NCBI RefSeq assembly: GCF_042186555.1
Contig: NC_133333.1
Span: 65,665,141-65,729,140, forward strand
Length of the DNA: 64,000 nt
From: Aquarana catesbeiana
Lineage: Eukaryota; Chordata; Amphibia; Anura; Ranidae
Direction: 5' to 3'
Part shown: positions 54,917-64,000 of the stretch, piece after piece
Numbering within the stretch: the stretch's first letter is position 1
How the letters are laid out: every line of letters begins with the position of its first letter
Notes under the pieces: model-generated
Told to the model about the DNA's origin: nothing
Seen by the model: only the letters and a program-made list of their open reading frames with translations
Databases searched by the model: none
Position numbers and translations under genes: made by a program

Positions 54917-55983
54917 CAAGTGATGTCATCTCTTCTCGTGAAGTCTTTTCGTTCCGGCTTCCGAGAAGAGAAGACATCCAGTAAGTTTGCACCAACACTG
55001 CACTTACAGTAGAACACACAGGCACATTTTTCACCCCCCAGTCACCCCCCAATCACCCCCCGATCACCCCCCCTGCACCCCCTGTCACAGTGACACCAAT
55101 AGCAGTTTTTTTTGTTTGTTTGTTTTTTTTTACTGATTATTGCATTGGTGTCATTTTGTGACAGTTATAAGTGGTAGGGCAGTTAGTGGTAGGCCCCTTT
55201 AGGTCTAGGGTACCCCCCCTAACCCCCTCCTAATAAAGGTTTAACCCCGTGATCACCCCCCATTGCCAGTGTCACTAAGCGATCGTTTTTCTGATCGCTG
55301 TGGCGCTAGTTAGGGAGGTATGTATTTAGGTTTGCCGTCAGCTTTTTATAGCGTCAGGTACCCCCATATACTACCTAATAAAGGTTTTAACCCCCTGATT
55401 GCCCCCTAGTTAACCCTTTCACCAGTGATCACCGTATAACTGTTACGGGTGACGCTGGTTAGTTAGTTGTTTTTTATAGTTTCAGGGCACCCGCCGTTTA
55501 TTACCTAATAAAGGTTTAACCCCCTGATTGCCCGGCAGTGATATAAGTTAAGTTTTAGGGTCAGATAGGGTCTGCGTCGCCCCAGGCAGTGTCAGGTTAG
55601 TGCCAGTACCGCTAACACCCACGCACGCAGCATACACCTCCCTTAGTGGTATAGTATCTGAACAGATCAATATGCGATCTGAGCAGATCTACACTAGCGT
55701 GCCCAGCAGTTTGGGGTCCCTAAAAATGCAGTGTTAGTGGGATCAGCCCAGATACCTGCTAGCACCTGCGTTTTGCCCCTCCACCCAGCCCACCCAAGTG
55801 CAGTATAGATCGATCACTGTCACTTACAAAACACCAAACACATAACTGCAGCGTTCGCAGAGTCAGGCCTGATCCCTGTGATCGCTAACAGTTTTTTTGG
55901 TAGCATTTTGATACAGTCGCTGACAGTCAGGAGCTTTTTTACCTGTGAGTCTCACTGGTGTACCACTAAATTTAGAGCCCAAA
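54917..55983 (+). other. piggyBac 5' untranslated region with tandem motifs
   Basis: No gene. A ~115-base motif set (ACCTAATAAAGGTTTTAACC, CCCTGATTGCCC, GTGATCACCGTATAAC) is repeated two to three times at 55190-55540. CCCCCAATCACCCC runs lie at 55030-55085. Confidence 0.7.
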
Positions 55984-57922
55984 ATGGCAAATCGAAGGTA
56001 CACTAGTGAAGAGGCCTACACATTTCTGAGCATGACAGATAGTGAGGCTCTGTCAGATTCAGGCTCAGAATACAAACCTGTAGACAGCAGTGGCTCCATG
56101 ACAGATAGCTCTGACGACGGAGTTGTGGTCCCTGCCAAGGTTAGGCGTACCAGACCCCAATCTTCTTCTTCTGCTGTTGAGGTGCAAGAACCGCAGGGCT
56201 CTCGTATGGAGCAGAGAAGTACTAGCGCCGCTATTCCTTCTGGTGAACTGGCAAGCACCAGCGGCCTAGTACACCCTGGTCGTACATCCAGCACTGCAGT
56301 AACACGTGGTGATGTGGCGAGTCCCATAAGTGCAATTCAAGCTGGTGAGGTGGCAAGCACAAGTAGTGTCCCACTGCCACCAAGAAGACAAAGACAAGCC
56401 CATCCTGCCCATAGTGTCCTTCCTGCAGAATTCGCCAATCCGAATTGGGAGCCCACCACTTCTGCAGCACCCGTACTTCCCCCAATCACTGGCCAACCCG
56501 GCATTCAGGTGGAAACAGTTGATTTTACGTCACTTGATTTCTATTCGCTGTTTTTCACTGAAGATCTCTATAGATCTATTGTGGACCAAGGCAATTTGTA
56601 TGCTGGTCAACACATCGCCACTATTCCCTAGTCTTCCCATGCCAAAGATTGGAGACCAATTACGGTCCGTCTTTCTGGGCCTATCCCTCAACATGGGCAT
56701 AGTTAAAATGAGCATGTTGCGGTCATATTGGTCCACTGACCCAATGTACCATATGCCCGTGTTCTCTGCTTCCATGGCCAGGGCACAATACGAGCAGATT
56801 TTGCGGTTCATGCACTTCAACAACAGTGAACTCTGTTGTCCTCGTGGAGACCCTGGATACGATCGGCTCTACAAAATTCGGCCCCTCGTAAACCACTTCA
56901 ACCAACGTTTTGCAGACTTGTTTACTCCCCATCAAGTTGTCTGCGTTGATGAGTCCCTGATTACGTTTTCTGGCCGCTTGTCATTTAAACAGTACCTTCC
57001 CAGCAAGCGTGCCAGATACAGGGTCAAGATGTATAAGCTCTGTGACAGGGCCACAGGCTATACATGTAGTTTTATGGTTTACGAGGAAAGAGATAGTCAC
57101 ATAGAGCCAACAACCTGCCCTTACTACATAGGAAGTGCTGGCAAGATTGTGTGGGACTTGGTGTCACCCTTATTCGGAAAGGGGTACCATTTGTATGTGG
57201 ACAATTATTACACGAGCAAGCCACTTTTTAGTCACCTTTTTGATCATCAGATTGGAGCATGTGGCACCGTGCGATCTAATCACCGGGGCTTTCCCCAGTG
57301 GCTTGTAGATTCCCGTCTTAGGCTGGGGGAGAGAGCCTGCTTGAAGTGTAATAACTTGCTTGCTATGAAGTGGAGGGATAATAAGAATGCTTTCGTTCTT
57401 ACCTCCCTTCATGCAGACACGATAGTCCAAATTACTACGGCGACTGGTGTTGTGGAGAAACCCCTCTGTGTCCACGAATATAACCAAAGTATGGGAGGGG
57501 TGGATCTCAACGACCAGTTGTTGGCGCCGTACTTAGTTGCCCGTAAGGCCAGATGCTGGTATAAAAAAGTGTCTGTTTATTTATTTCAATTGGCTTTGCT
57601 GAACACTCATGTGCTATACAGAGCTTCAGGACAGACTGATCCTTCCTTAAATTCCAGGAAGAGATCATCGGAGCCCTTCTGTTTCCAGACGGTGCTCCAC
57701 TTCACCTTCCCCAACCAAATGCAGTAATCTGGCTGCATGAGAGGCATTTTCCTTATGTCCTCCTGCGTACCCCTACCCAACGAGTCCCCCAAAGAAAATG
57801 TCGTGTCTGCAGAAAGTGCGGATATAGGCGTGACACCCGCTGTTATTGTCCCTCCTGTCCTGACAATCCTGGTTTGCATTGGTGAATGTTTTGAACTCTA
57901 CCATACACTAGTGGAGTTTTAG
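55984..57922 (+). pseudogene. piggyBac transposase
   Basis: ATG 55984 opens an acidic, Ser-rich N-terminus (MANRRYTSEEAYTFLSMTDS), then a Pro-rich linker to residue ~215. A frameshift near 56625 follows. The catalytic region continues to ~57650: KIGDQLRSV, MSMLRSYWSTDPMYHMPVF, then the three catalytic aspartates in VVCVDESLITFSGR (56935), HLYVDNYYTSKPLF (57190) and MGGVDLNDQLL (57497). A second shift at ~57650 leads to EEIIGALLFPDG and the C-terminal Cys-rich finger (KCRVCRKCGYRR, CYCPSCPDNPGL). A third shift near 57880 separates its end (CIGECFELYHTLVEF). The enzyme cuts at TTAA and integrates without a scar. Three single-base-type breaks, otherwise complete, suggest recent inactivation. Confidence 0.88.
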
Positions 57923-58279
57923 CGTAGGGTACAGCATTGCACAGACTAGGCACACTTTTACAGGGTCTCCCAAGATGCCATTGCATTTTGAGAGACCCGA
58001 ATCTGGAACCGGTTATAGTTACAAAAGTTAGTTACAAAAAAAGTGTAAAAAAAAAGCAAAAAAAAAAAAATATATAAAAAAAAAAAAAAACAAATATAGT
58101 TGTCGTTTTTTTGTTCTCTCTCTCTCTATTCTCTCTATTGTTCTGCTCTTTTTTTTACTGTATTCTATTCTGCAATGTTTTATTGTTATATCATGTTTTA
58201 TCCTGTTTGCTTTTCAGGTATGTAATTTTTTTATACTTTACTGTTTACTGTGTTTTCTTGTTAACCGGTCTTTTGTTTT
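57923..58279 (+). other. piggyBac 3' region, A-rich then T-rich
   Basis: No gene. A runs at 58025-58090, then TTCTCTCTCT-rich sequence. Confidence 0.6.
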
Positions 58280-59215
58280 CAGGTACGCCATTCAGCTGCA
58301 GCGCGGATTTATTTATCTTGACAGCAACAGCTTTTGCTCTCACGATACATAAAGTCTTGACTCCAGCGCTGTCGGAGGTGATTTCACCACCACGGTTACA
58401 TACTTCAGCATATATGCCGAAGCATGGGGGCAGCAGGGGCGGAGGAGTGATTTGCTCCTAACTTTTGCGGGTGGATCCCCCCATGCTTTGGCATATATAT
58501 ATTTTAGGCACAGATTGTGTTAAAAAATGTTTTATTTTTTACTATGTTTTTTTTGTATTTGCTTTGCAGGTTTGGTAAGTCTTACTGTTATATTGTAATG
58601 TTACTTTGTTTTATTGTTAACATTCATTTGCTTAGCAGGTACGCCATTCAGCTGCAGCGCGGATTTATTTATCTTGACAACAACAGCGTTTGCTCCCATG
58701 ATACAAAAAGCCGTGATTCCAGCGCTGTAGGAGGTGATTTCACCACCACAGTTAAAAACTAAACGGTGCATGTATGCCCATCATTAGAGGTGGGTGGATG
58801 AAGGGAGGTATTCTAATGGTGGGCATACCCACCGATCAATCTCTTTTTTTCGTTCATTTTAGGCACAGATTGTGTTAAAAAATGTTTTATTTTTTACTAT
58901 TTTTTTTTGTATTTGCTTTGCAGGTTTGGTAAGTCTTACTGTTATATTGTAATGTTACTTTGTTTTATTGTTAACATTCATTTGCTTAGCAGGTACGCCA
59001 TTCAGCTGCAGCGTGGATTTATTTATCTTGACAACAACAGCGTTTGCTCCCATGATACAAAAAGCCATGATTCCAGCGCTGTAGGAGGTGATTTCACCAC
59101 CACAGTTAAAAACTAAACGGTGCATGTATGCCCATCATTAGAGGTGGGTGGATGAAGGGAGGTATTCTAATGGTGGGCATACCCACCGGTCAATCTCTTT
59201 TTTTCGTTCAGCCCA
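58280..59215 (+). repeat. Tandem ~354-bp units, each with a hairpin
   Basis: Two nearly identical 354-base units (58508-58861, 58862-59215) follow a diverged one (58280-58507). Shared core: AGGTACGCCATTCAGCTGCA and GGAGGTGATTTCACCACCAC. Each core is followed by a hairpin: 58411-58499 (ATATGCCGAAGCATGGGGG stem), 58766-58830 and 59120-59185 (GTATGCCCATCATTAGA stem). TTGCTTTGCAGG and CTTAGCAGG resemble splice acceptors. The repeated 69-81 codon open frames are by-products of the repeat. Confidence 0.88.
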
Positions 59216-59284
59216 CAGGCTGCATGAAAAAAAAAAATACAATATATGCCCAACAAGGACCAGCATGGTCAACTGGTATGTTGC

Positions 59285-59325
59285 TGGACTTATACCAGAA
59301 TGATGCCTGCGGGTATAGGCATCAT
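59285..59325. repeat. Further hairpin in the piggyBac 3' region
   Basis: CCAGAATGATGCCTG...CAGGCATC-type inverted sequence (CCAGAATGATGCC / GGCATCATCTTGG) with a short CGGGTATA loop. A different stem from the preceding hairpins. Confidence 0.75.
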
Positions 59326-59399
59326 CTTGGTATCATTCTTTTTCATTCTTTTCAGCCAACGGTCGGCTTTCATGTAAAAGCAATCCTAGCAGCTAATTA

Positions 59400-60480
59400 G
59401 CCTCTAGACCGCTTTTATAAGCAGTAGGAGGCAACGTCTCCCCCTCCCACCGTCTTCCATGTTTTTCTCTGGCTCTCCTGTCCCAACAGGCAACCTGAGA
59501 ATGCAGCTGGTGGTTCCACCAGCTGACCATAGAGCTGATCAGAGACCAGAATGGCTCCAATTATCTCTATGGCCTAAGAAACTGGAAGCTACGAGCATTT
59601 CATGACTTAGATTTCGCTGGATATAAACAGCGCCATTGGGAAATTGGGAAAGCATTTTATCACACCGATCTTGGTGTGGTCAGATGCCTTCAGGGCAGAG
59701 GAGAGATCTAGGGTCTAATAGACTCCAATTTTTTAAAAAAAGAGTACCTGTCACTACCTATTGCTATCATAGGGGATATTTACATTCCCTGAGATAACAA
59801 TAAAAATGATTAAAAAAATAAATGAAAGGAACAGTTTAAAAATAAAATAAAAAAAGCAAAATAAATAATTAAAAGAAAAAAAAAAAAAACACCCCTGCCC
59901 CCCCCCTGCTCTCACGCACAGGGGAATGCAAGCGACGATCTGGCATCATATGTAAACAGCAATTGCACCATGCATGTGAGGTATCACCATGAAGTTCAGA
60001 TCAGATCAGATTTAGCAGTAGACCTCCTCCATAAATCTAAAGTGGTAACCTGTAAAGGCGTTTAAAGGCTTTTAAAAATGTATGTAGTTTGTCGCCGCTG
60101 CACGTTTATGCGCAATTTTAAAGCATGTCGTGTTTGGTATCCATGTACTCGGCCTAAGATCATCTTTTTTATTACATCAAACATTTGGGCAATATAGTGC
60201 GTTTTAGTGCATTAAAATTAAACAAAATGTGTTTTTAAAAAAAAAAATGCGTTTGAAAAATCACTGCGCAAATACTGCATGAAAAAAAAAAAAATTAAAC
60301 ACCCACCATTTTAATCTGTAGGTCCTTTGCTTTAAAAAATATATAATGTTTGGGGTTCAAAGTAATTTTCCTGCAAAAAAAACATTTTTTTTTCATGTAA
60401 ACAAAAAAGTGTCAGAAAGGGCTTTGTGGTTAGAAGAGTGGGTGATGTGTGACATAAGCTTCTAAATGTTGTGCATAAAA
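59400..60480 (+). other. piggyBac 3' noncoding sequence
   Basis: No gene. Several A-rich runs (59740-59890, 60235-60290). Confidence 0.6.
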
Positions 60481-60499
60481 TGCCAGGACAGTTTAACCC

Positions 60500-60895
60500 C
60501 CCCCCCCCAAATGACCCTATTTTGGAAAGTAGACACCCCCAAGCTATTTTCTGAGAGGCATGTCGAGTCCATGGAGTATTTTATATTTTGACACAAGTTG
60601 TGGAAAAAAGACAATTTTTTTTTTTTTGCACAAAGTGGTCACTAAATGATATATTGCTCAAACATGCCATGGGCATATGTGAAATTACACTCCAAAATAC
60701 ACTCTGTTGTTTCTCCTGAGTACGGGGATACCACATGTGTGAGCAATATATCATTTAGTGACAACTTTTTGTAAATTTTTATTCAATCACTTGGGACAAA
60801 AAATTAAAATATTCAATGGGCTCAACATGCCTCTTAGCAGTTTTCTTAGGGTGTCTACTTTCCAAAATGGGGTCATTTGGGGGGGAGGGGTGTTG
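60500..60895. repeat. Large nested inverted repeat in piggyBac 3' end
   Basis: Outer arms TTTTGGAAAGTAGACACCC (60513 region) and GGGTGTCTACTTTCCAAAA (60850 region). Inner arms TCACTAAATGATATATTGCTC (60640 region) and GAGCAATATATCATTTAGTG (60742 region). Confidence 0.9.
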
Positions 60896-61368
60896 TACTG
60901 CCCTGCCATTTTAGCACCTCAAGAAATGAGATAGGCAATCATAAACTAAAAGCTGCGTAAATTCCAGAAAATGTACCCTAGTTTGTAGACGCTATAACTT
61001 TTGCGCAAACCAATAAATATACGTTTATGGAAAATTTTTTTACCAAAGACATGTGGCTGAATACATTTTGGCCTAAATGTATGACTAAAATTGAGTTTAT
61101 TGGATTTTTCTTATAACAAAAATTAGAAAATATCATTTTTTTTCAAAATTTTCGGTCTTTTTCCATTTATATTGCAAAAAATAAAAATTGCAGAGACAAT
61201 CAAATACCATCAAAAGAAAGCTCTATTTGTGGGAAGAAAAGGATGCAAATTTAGTTTGGGTACAACATTGCGTGACCGCGCAATTACCAGTTAAAGCAGC
61301 GCAGTGCCAAATTGTAAAAAGTCCTCTGGTCTTTGGCCAGCCAAATGGTCCGGGGCTGCAGTGGTTAA
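60896..61368 (+). other. piggyBac 3' terminal region
   Basis: No gene. Ends in GGCCAGCCAAATGGTCCGG just before the AGTGGTTAA terminus; this imperfect palindrome may be a transposase-binding subterminal repeat. Confidence 0.6.
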
Positions 61369-61754
61369 ACATACTTGTTTCATATACTTATTTTTTGTTT
61401 TGTTGACCATCTTTGTTGTTGGTTTTCAACCACCTGTTTTTCTTAAATCAATAAGGCAAGTATTGGCAGTGTGTGCAAGAAACTTGGTCTGTCCAATCCA
61501 ATATGTCAGACAAAAGAAAACCTGGTGCACAAGGCACAGTATGAACCCCTCAGGATTTTTGAATGACAGACCAAGGATGAAGTAGAAAAGTATTTATCTG
61601 GTAATCACAATTTAATAAAGTTAGAATGTCAAAAAATTATCATATAAAAATGTTGATAACAATATATACTGAGTATACAATAATAGGCATAAAAGTTAGC
61701 TGCCCTGTACAGAGGTTTAGGCTAGCAGAGGTCCATGCTGTAAATTACGCCTGA

Positions 61755-61795
61755 CATGTTTCGGACGATGACGTTCTTCCTCAGAGGCTTAGAGG
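61755..61795 (-). ncRNA. Hammerhead-like motif, left arm
   Basis: Minus strand: GCCT, CTGAGGA, A, GAACG/CGTCC helix II with a TCAT loop (one mismatch), GAA, ACATGT, C, then AGGC pairing with GCCT as helix I. Confidence 0.6.
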
Positions 61796-62040
61796 GTTAT
61801 TTACGAAAGGCAAATCCACTTTGCACTAAAAGTGCAAACTACAAGTGCAAAGTACAAGTGCAAAGTGCACTTGAAATTGCACTGAAAGTTGTCGGAAAAT
61901 GTTATATCCTGCTCTCAAACTTTGTGTGTCGGAAATTCCAATGGAAAAAGTCAGATGGAGCCCACACACGGTCGGAATTTCCAACAACACAATCCGATCG
62001 CACTTTTTCAATTGGAAAATCCGACCGTGTGTACAGGGCA
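61796..62040. repeat. Spacer of palindrome: two MITE pieces
   Basis: 61796-61890 resembles the GGGTTATTTAC MITE at 31678-31946 (repeated AAGTGCAAAGT). 61900-62040 has inverted ends (GTCGGAAATTCC, TTGGAAAATCCGACCGTGTG) of another small MITE. Probably inserted after the palindrome formed, or captured at its turn. Confidence 0.6.
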
Positions 62041-62043
62041 TTA

Positions 62044-62083
62044 GCCTCTGAGGAAGGACGTCATCGTCCGAAACATGTCAGGC
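62044..62083 (+). ncRNA. Hammerhead-like motif, right arm
   Basis: GCCT (62044-62047) pairs with AGGC (62080-62083) as helix I. CTGAGGA (62048-62054) fits the CUGANGA core. GGACG-TCAT-CGTCC is a perfect helix II. GAA (62070-62072) is followed by the palindrome ACATGT as the minimal helix III and C79 as the cleavage-site base. One extra A (62055) separates core and helix II. Confidence 0.65.
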
Positions 62084-62399
62084 ATCATTTACATAATTTA
62101 CAGCATGGACCTCTGCTAGCCTAAACCTCTGTACAGGGCAGCTAAGTTTAATGCCTATTCTTGTATACTCAGTATATATTGTTATCAACATTTGTATATG
62201 ATAATTTTTTGACATTGTAATTTTATTAAATTGTGATTAACAAATAAATACTTTTCTACTTCATATTTGGTCTGTCATTCAAAAATCCTGAGGGGTCATA
62301 CTGTGACTTATGCACCAGGTTTTCTTTTACCTGTTTTTCTTATGGCGTTTGCTTTGTTGCAGCAGTCTCTCTTTAGTGATGCTACATGCCCTGCTCTGG

Positions 62400-63072
62400 A
62401 ACACCAGCTTCTTTCTTGGCACCTTTCCTTTTTTTCATCTAGAATTGGAAAAAGAAAAATCGGACTATATAGGCAAGACATGGAGAGTACAAATCATATA
62501 AAATCATACTTTTTTTATTGTATTGTTTTAGATCAGAACAAAAGTCTGATATTATTATATCTACCCCTGATCAGATTGAATATAAAGCATGCATGCTTCA
62601 AGCAACTCACACTGAGACTTAGTCCAGAGTCAAATTACTTTCTGTTTTTATTTCCTCTTTTCCAGACTTTTATACAATTTCGTTAAAGATTAAGATACGT
62701 CAATAAGACTAGCGCATGCAAACCACAAAGCAACCACAAATATAAAAATACATATAGTGACAAAGTATGTGACAAAGTTTTGGCTTTTAGCTGGGATGTC
62801 CATGAGGAAGTGGCCATATTCTTGCTTCTTTTTTAAACCATTGGTGTTATGTTGTTATATTTTGAATGTATTCTCGGAAGCAGACACGAACTTCTGTTAA
62901 CTGTTACAGTCCAGTTCCTAAGCAAGGGAAGGGTGAGCTTTGCAAAATATCTGAATACGTCTTAAGGCTGATAAACTGATAAACTGAAGCTGATATGTCA
63001 GGCATATAAAACATGTACTCATATATACATTGGAATAGACAGTTCATGATTCTCTTAATCACATCCATTACA
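62400..63072 (-). repeat. LTR of second endogenous retrovirus (3' LTR, minus strand)
   Basis: On the minus strand an LTR starts TGTAATGG at 63072, directly after a purine run (AGTTTCAAGGGGGGAC, 63088-63073). AATAAA lies at 62652-62647. The distal end was not located; 62400 is a nominal limit. Confidence 0.6.
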
Positions 63073-63265
63073 GTCCCCCCTTGAAACTGTCTATTTCAAA
63101 CTGTCCCTCATACTAAAATGTCCTACTCCCCTGGCCCATTCTCCTCTGCAACCCTTTTGGGCTGTATATAGAGAAGAGCAGTGACTAATTCACTACCCCC
63201 CTCGATACAGCTTAGAGAGGGGCAATCAGGTGCTGTCTGTCCTTGTAATCCTATGGTGTTGCATC

Positions 63266-64000
63266 TCAGGGGGAAGTGACTGTAATGTAGTGTAACACAT
63301 AATCATCATCAAGTCTTACATAATCATCATCATCATCTGGTATTTCCTGGTTCACAAACATGGGAGTAGATTGATCAATGGCTTTTTCTACACGCCTCTT
63401 AAAGCAGGGAAGAACACAGCAGACAATGACATCTAGGGTCACTAGAATTATCAAAATGGCTATTCCAATCTGTGTTAAAATTCCCTGCCATCCCCCCTTG
63501 ATCCAGGTGAAGTACTGATCCCAAGAGTTGGAGAGCCCTGAATTCTTCTTTAATTCTTTGGACAAATCCTCAAGTTTCTGGATGGCTAAAGTCACTTTAC
63601 CATTTGGGCCTGTGTTATCTGGGATATAAGTACAGCATGTACTAATTTCAGGTAACATCTTTCACACACCCCCCTTTTCAGCTTGGACCATATCTAAGGC
63701 CATACGGTTTTGGAAGGTCATATGTGAAGCAGGTTCTAGTTGTTTGGCTAAACCTCGGAGTGCATCTCTGGTGTAATTAACAAACCTTTGTTGGTTGTAG
63801 TAGATATAATTTATCCAGTCCACATTCTTGTTTACAGTGATGATGGGGATCAGAGACTCAAACCCTGCTGCTACTTGGTCTCTTGCTTTGAACTCATCTG
63901 GGACACCTCTAGGGACCTCTATGACATCTATGTATACATGAGGGTCAAAGCTTCCTGCTGGGGCACTCCAACACCTCCTGTTAGGTCGGGTGTGTTGTTT
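63266..64000 (-). pseudogene. env: Retroviral envelope, transmembrane subunit (second endogenous retrovirus)
   Basis: The minus-strand frame is open from the window edge (64000) to a TGA at 63664-63662, then continues in the same frame to 63266. Upstream part: VNKNVDWINYIYYNQQRF and NRMALDMVQAEKGGV, the immunosuppressive-type heptad region. Downstream: PEISTCCTYIPDN with the paired cysteines, a second helical segment, a membrane anchor (about residues 58-85 of the downstream stretch, ending CCVLPCFKRR), and an acidic tail. Env TM mediates membrane fusion. The in-frame TGA stands where the first cysteine of the CX(n)CC motif is expected, so the protein is broken. Surface subunit and pol lie off the window. 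Confidence 0.85.

Larger units (their letters stand above)
54560..61368 (+). mobile_element. piggyBac transposon, ~6.8 kb
   Basis: Begins TTAACCACTTGCCGATCG and ends GGGGCTGCAGTGGTTAA, i.e. TTAA plus a CCACT/AGTGG inverted terminus. The left TTAA (54560-54563) is also the right TTAA of the neighbouring MITE. It contains a transposase, a 5' hairpin, a 3' array of hairpin units and large 3' inverted repeats. Both termini look intact, but the transposase is frameshifted. Confidence 0.85.
61446..62328. mobile_element. Second palindromic element with hammerhead-like motifs
   Basis: ACCTGTTTTTCTTA (14 bases) flanks it at 61432-61445 and 62329-62342. Inverted arms run from 61516 (AAAAGAAAACCTGGTGCA) to ~61795 and from ~62040 to 62328. 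A one-sided ~70-base tail lies on the left (61446-61515). The 245-base spacer holds pieces of two unrelated repeats. Each arm begins at the spacer with a hammerhead-like motif. The plan (14-base duplication, left-only tail, arms opening with the motif) matches the palindrome at 19295-20793. Confidence 0.83.

Noticed and set aside
58517..59116. Duplicated 69-81 codon hydrophobic frames
   Set aside because: They come from the 354-bp tandem unit; no evidence of translation, and they sit downstream of the transposase as untranslated sequence.

Overview
This window is intergenic DNA from a vertebrate, most likely a frog and probably a true frog (Ranidae). That identification is inference. It rests on the mix of transposon families (chromovirus, hAT, Penelope-like, L1/Tx1-like, piggyBac ending in TTAACCACT, split-repeat elements, endogenous retroviruses) and on several non-autonomous repeats I associate with ranid genomes. 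I found no convincing host gene, tRNA, rRNA or CRISPR array. Nearly every readable coding stretch belongs to a mobile element, and most are broken.

Layout. 1-16782: a Ty3 chromovirus (gag, reverse transcriptase, RNase H, integrase, chromodomain, 3' LTR) split by a non-autonomous LTR element (1152-14407, target duplication GTCAT). That element encodes a repeat-rich protein, and its own 3' LTR is split twice: by a ~1 kb solo-LTR-like insert (4694-5724) and by an 8.3 kb hAT transposon (5781-14097, 8-bp duplication CTCCTGTG). The hAT in turn holds a Gmr1-like LTR/gag fragment (6278-7331) and a solo LTR (9480-10291). 16783-21340: a second hAT copy on the minus strand, split by a 1.5 kb almost spacerless palindrome (19295-20793). 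21341-26651: an element with split direct repeats (A1-interior-B1-A2-B2), filled with minisatellite and a Harbinger-like MITE. 26750-30000: a Penelope-like element on the plus strand without a visible endonuclease. 30529-33350: a decayed minus-strand L1/Tx1-like element with two inserted MITEs. 33430-34330: a repeat with a minisatellite. 34350-38927: a minus-strand Penelope-like element with GIY-YIG endonuclease, split by a hAT MITE (37277-38353). 38928-40385: unassigned, with one unrecognised 173-codon open frame.

40386-54563: a piggyBac-type MITE split by an endogenous retrovirus (41082-53996, duplication ACAC), which is itself split by an apparently full-length L1/Tx1-like element (44249-51126, ~14-bp duplication) with two long open reading frames. 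The MITE abuts, at one shared TTAA, a 6.8 kb piggyBac element (54560-61368). That element carries a frameshifted transposase with all three catalytic aspartates, a ~260-nt hairpin near its 5' end and tandem hairpin-bearing units in its 3' region. 61446-62328: a second palindromic element with a 14-bp target duplication and hammerhead-ribozyme-like motifs. 62400-64000: the 3' end of another endogenous retrovirus on the minus strand (env transmembrane part, polypurine tract, LTR).

The families do not form a pathway. What the window records is order of insertion, up to four levels deep. The least expected items are the two palindromic elements with hammerhead-like motifs at the inner ends of their arms, the repeat-protein LTR element, the modular hairpins of the piggyBac 3' region, and a retrovirus with ~1% LTR divergence but a mostly missing coding interior. 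All coordinates were read by eye, so element ends may be off by a few bases.
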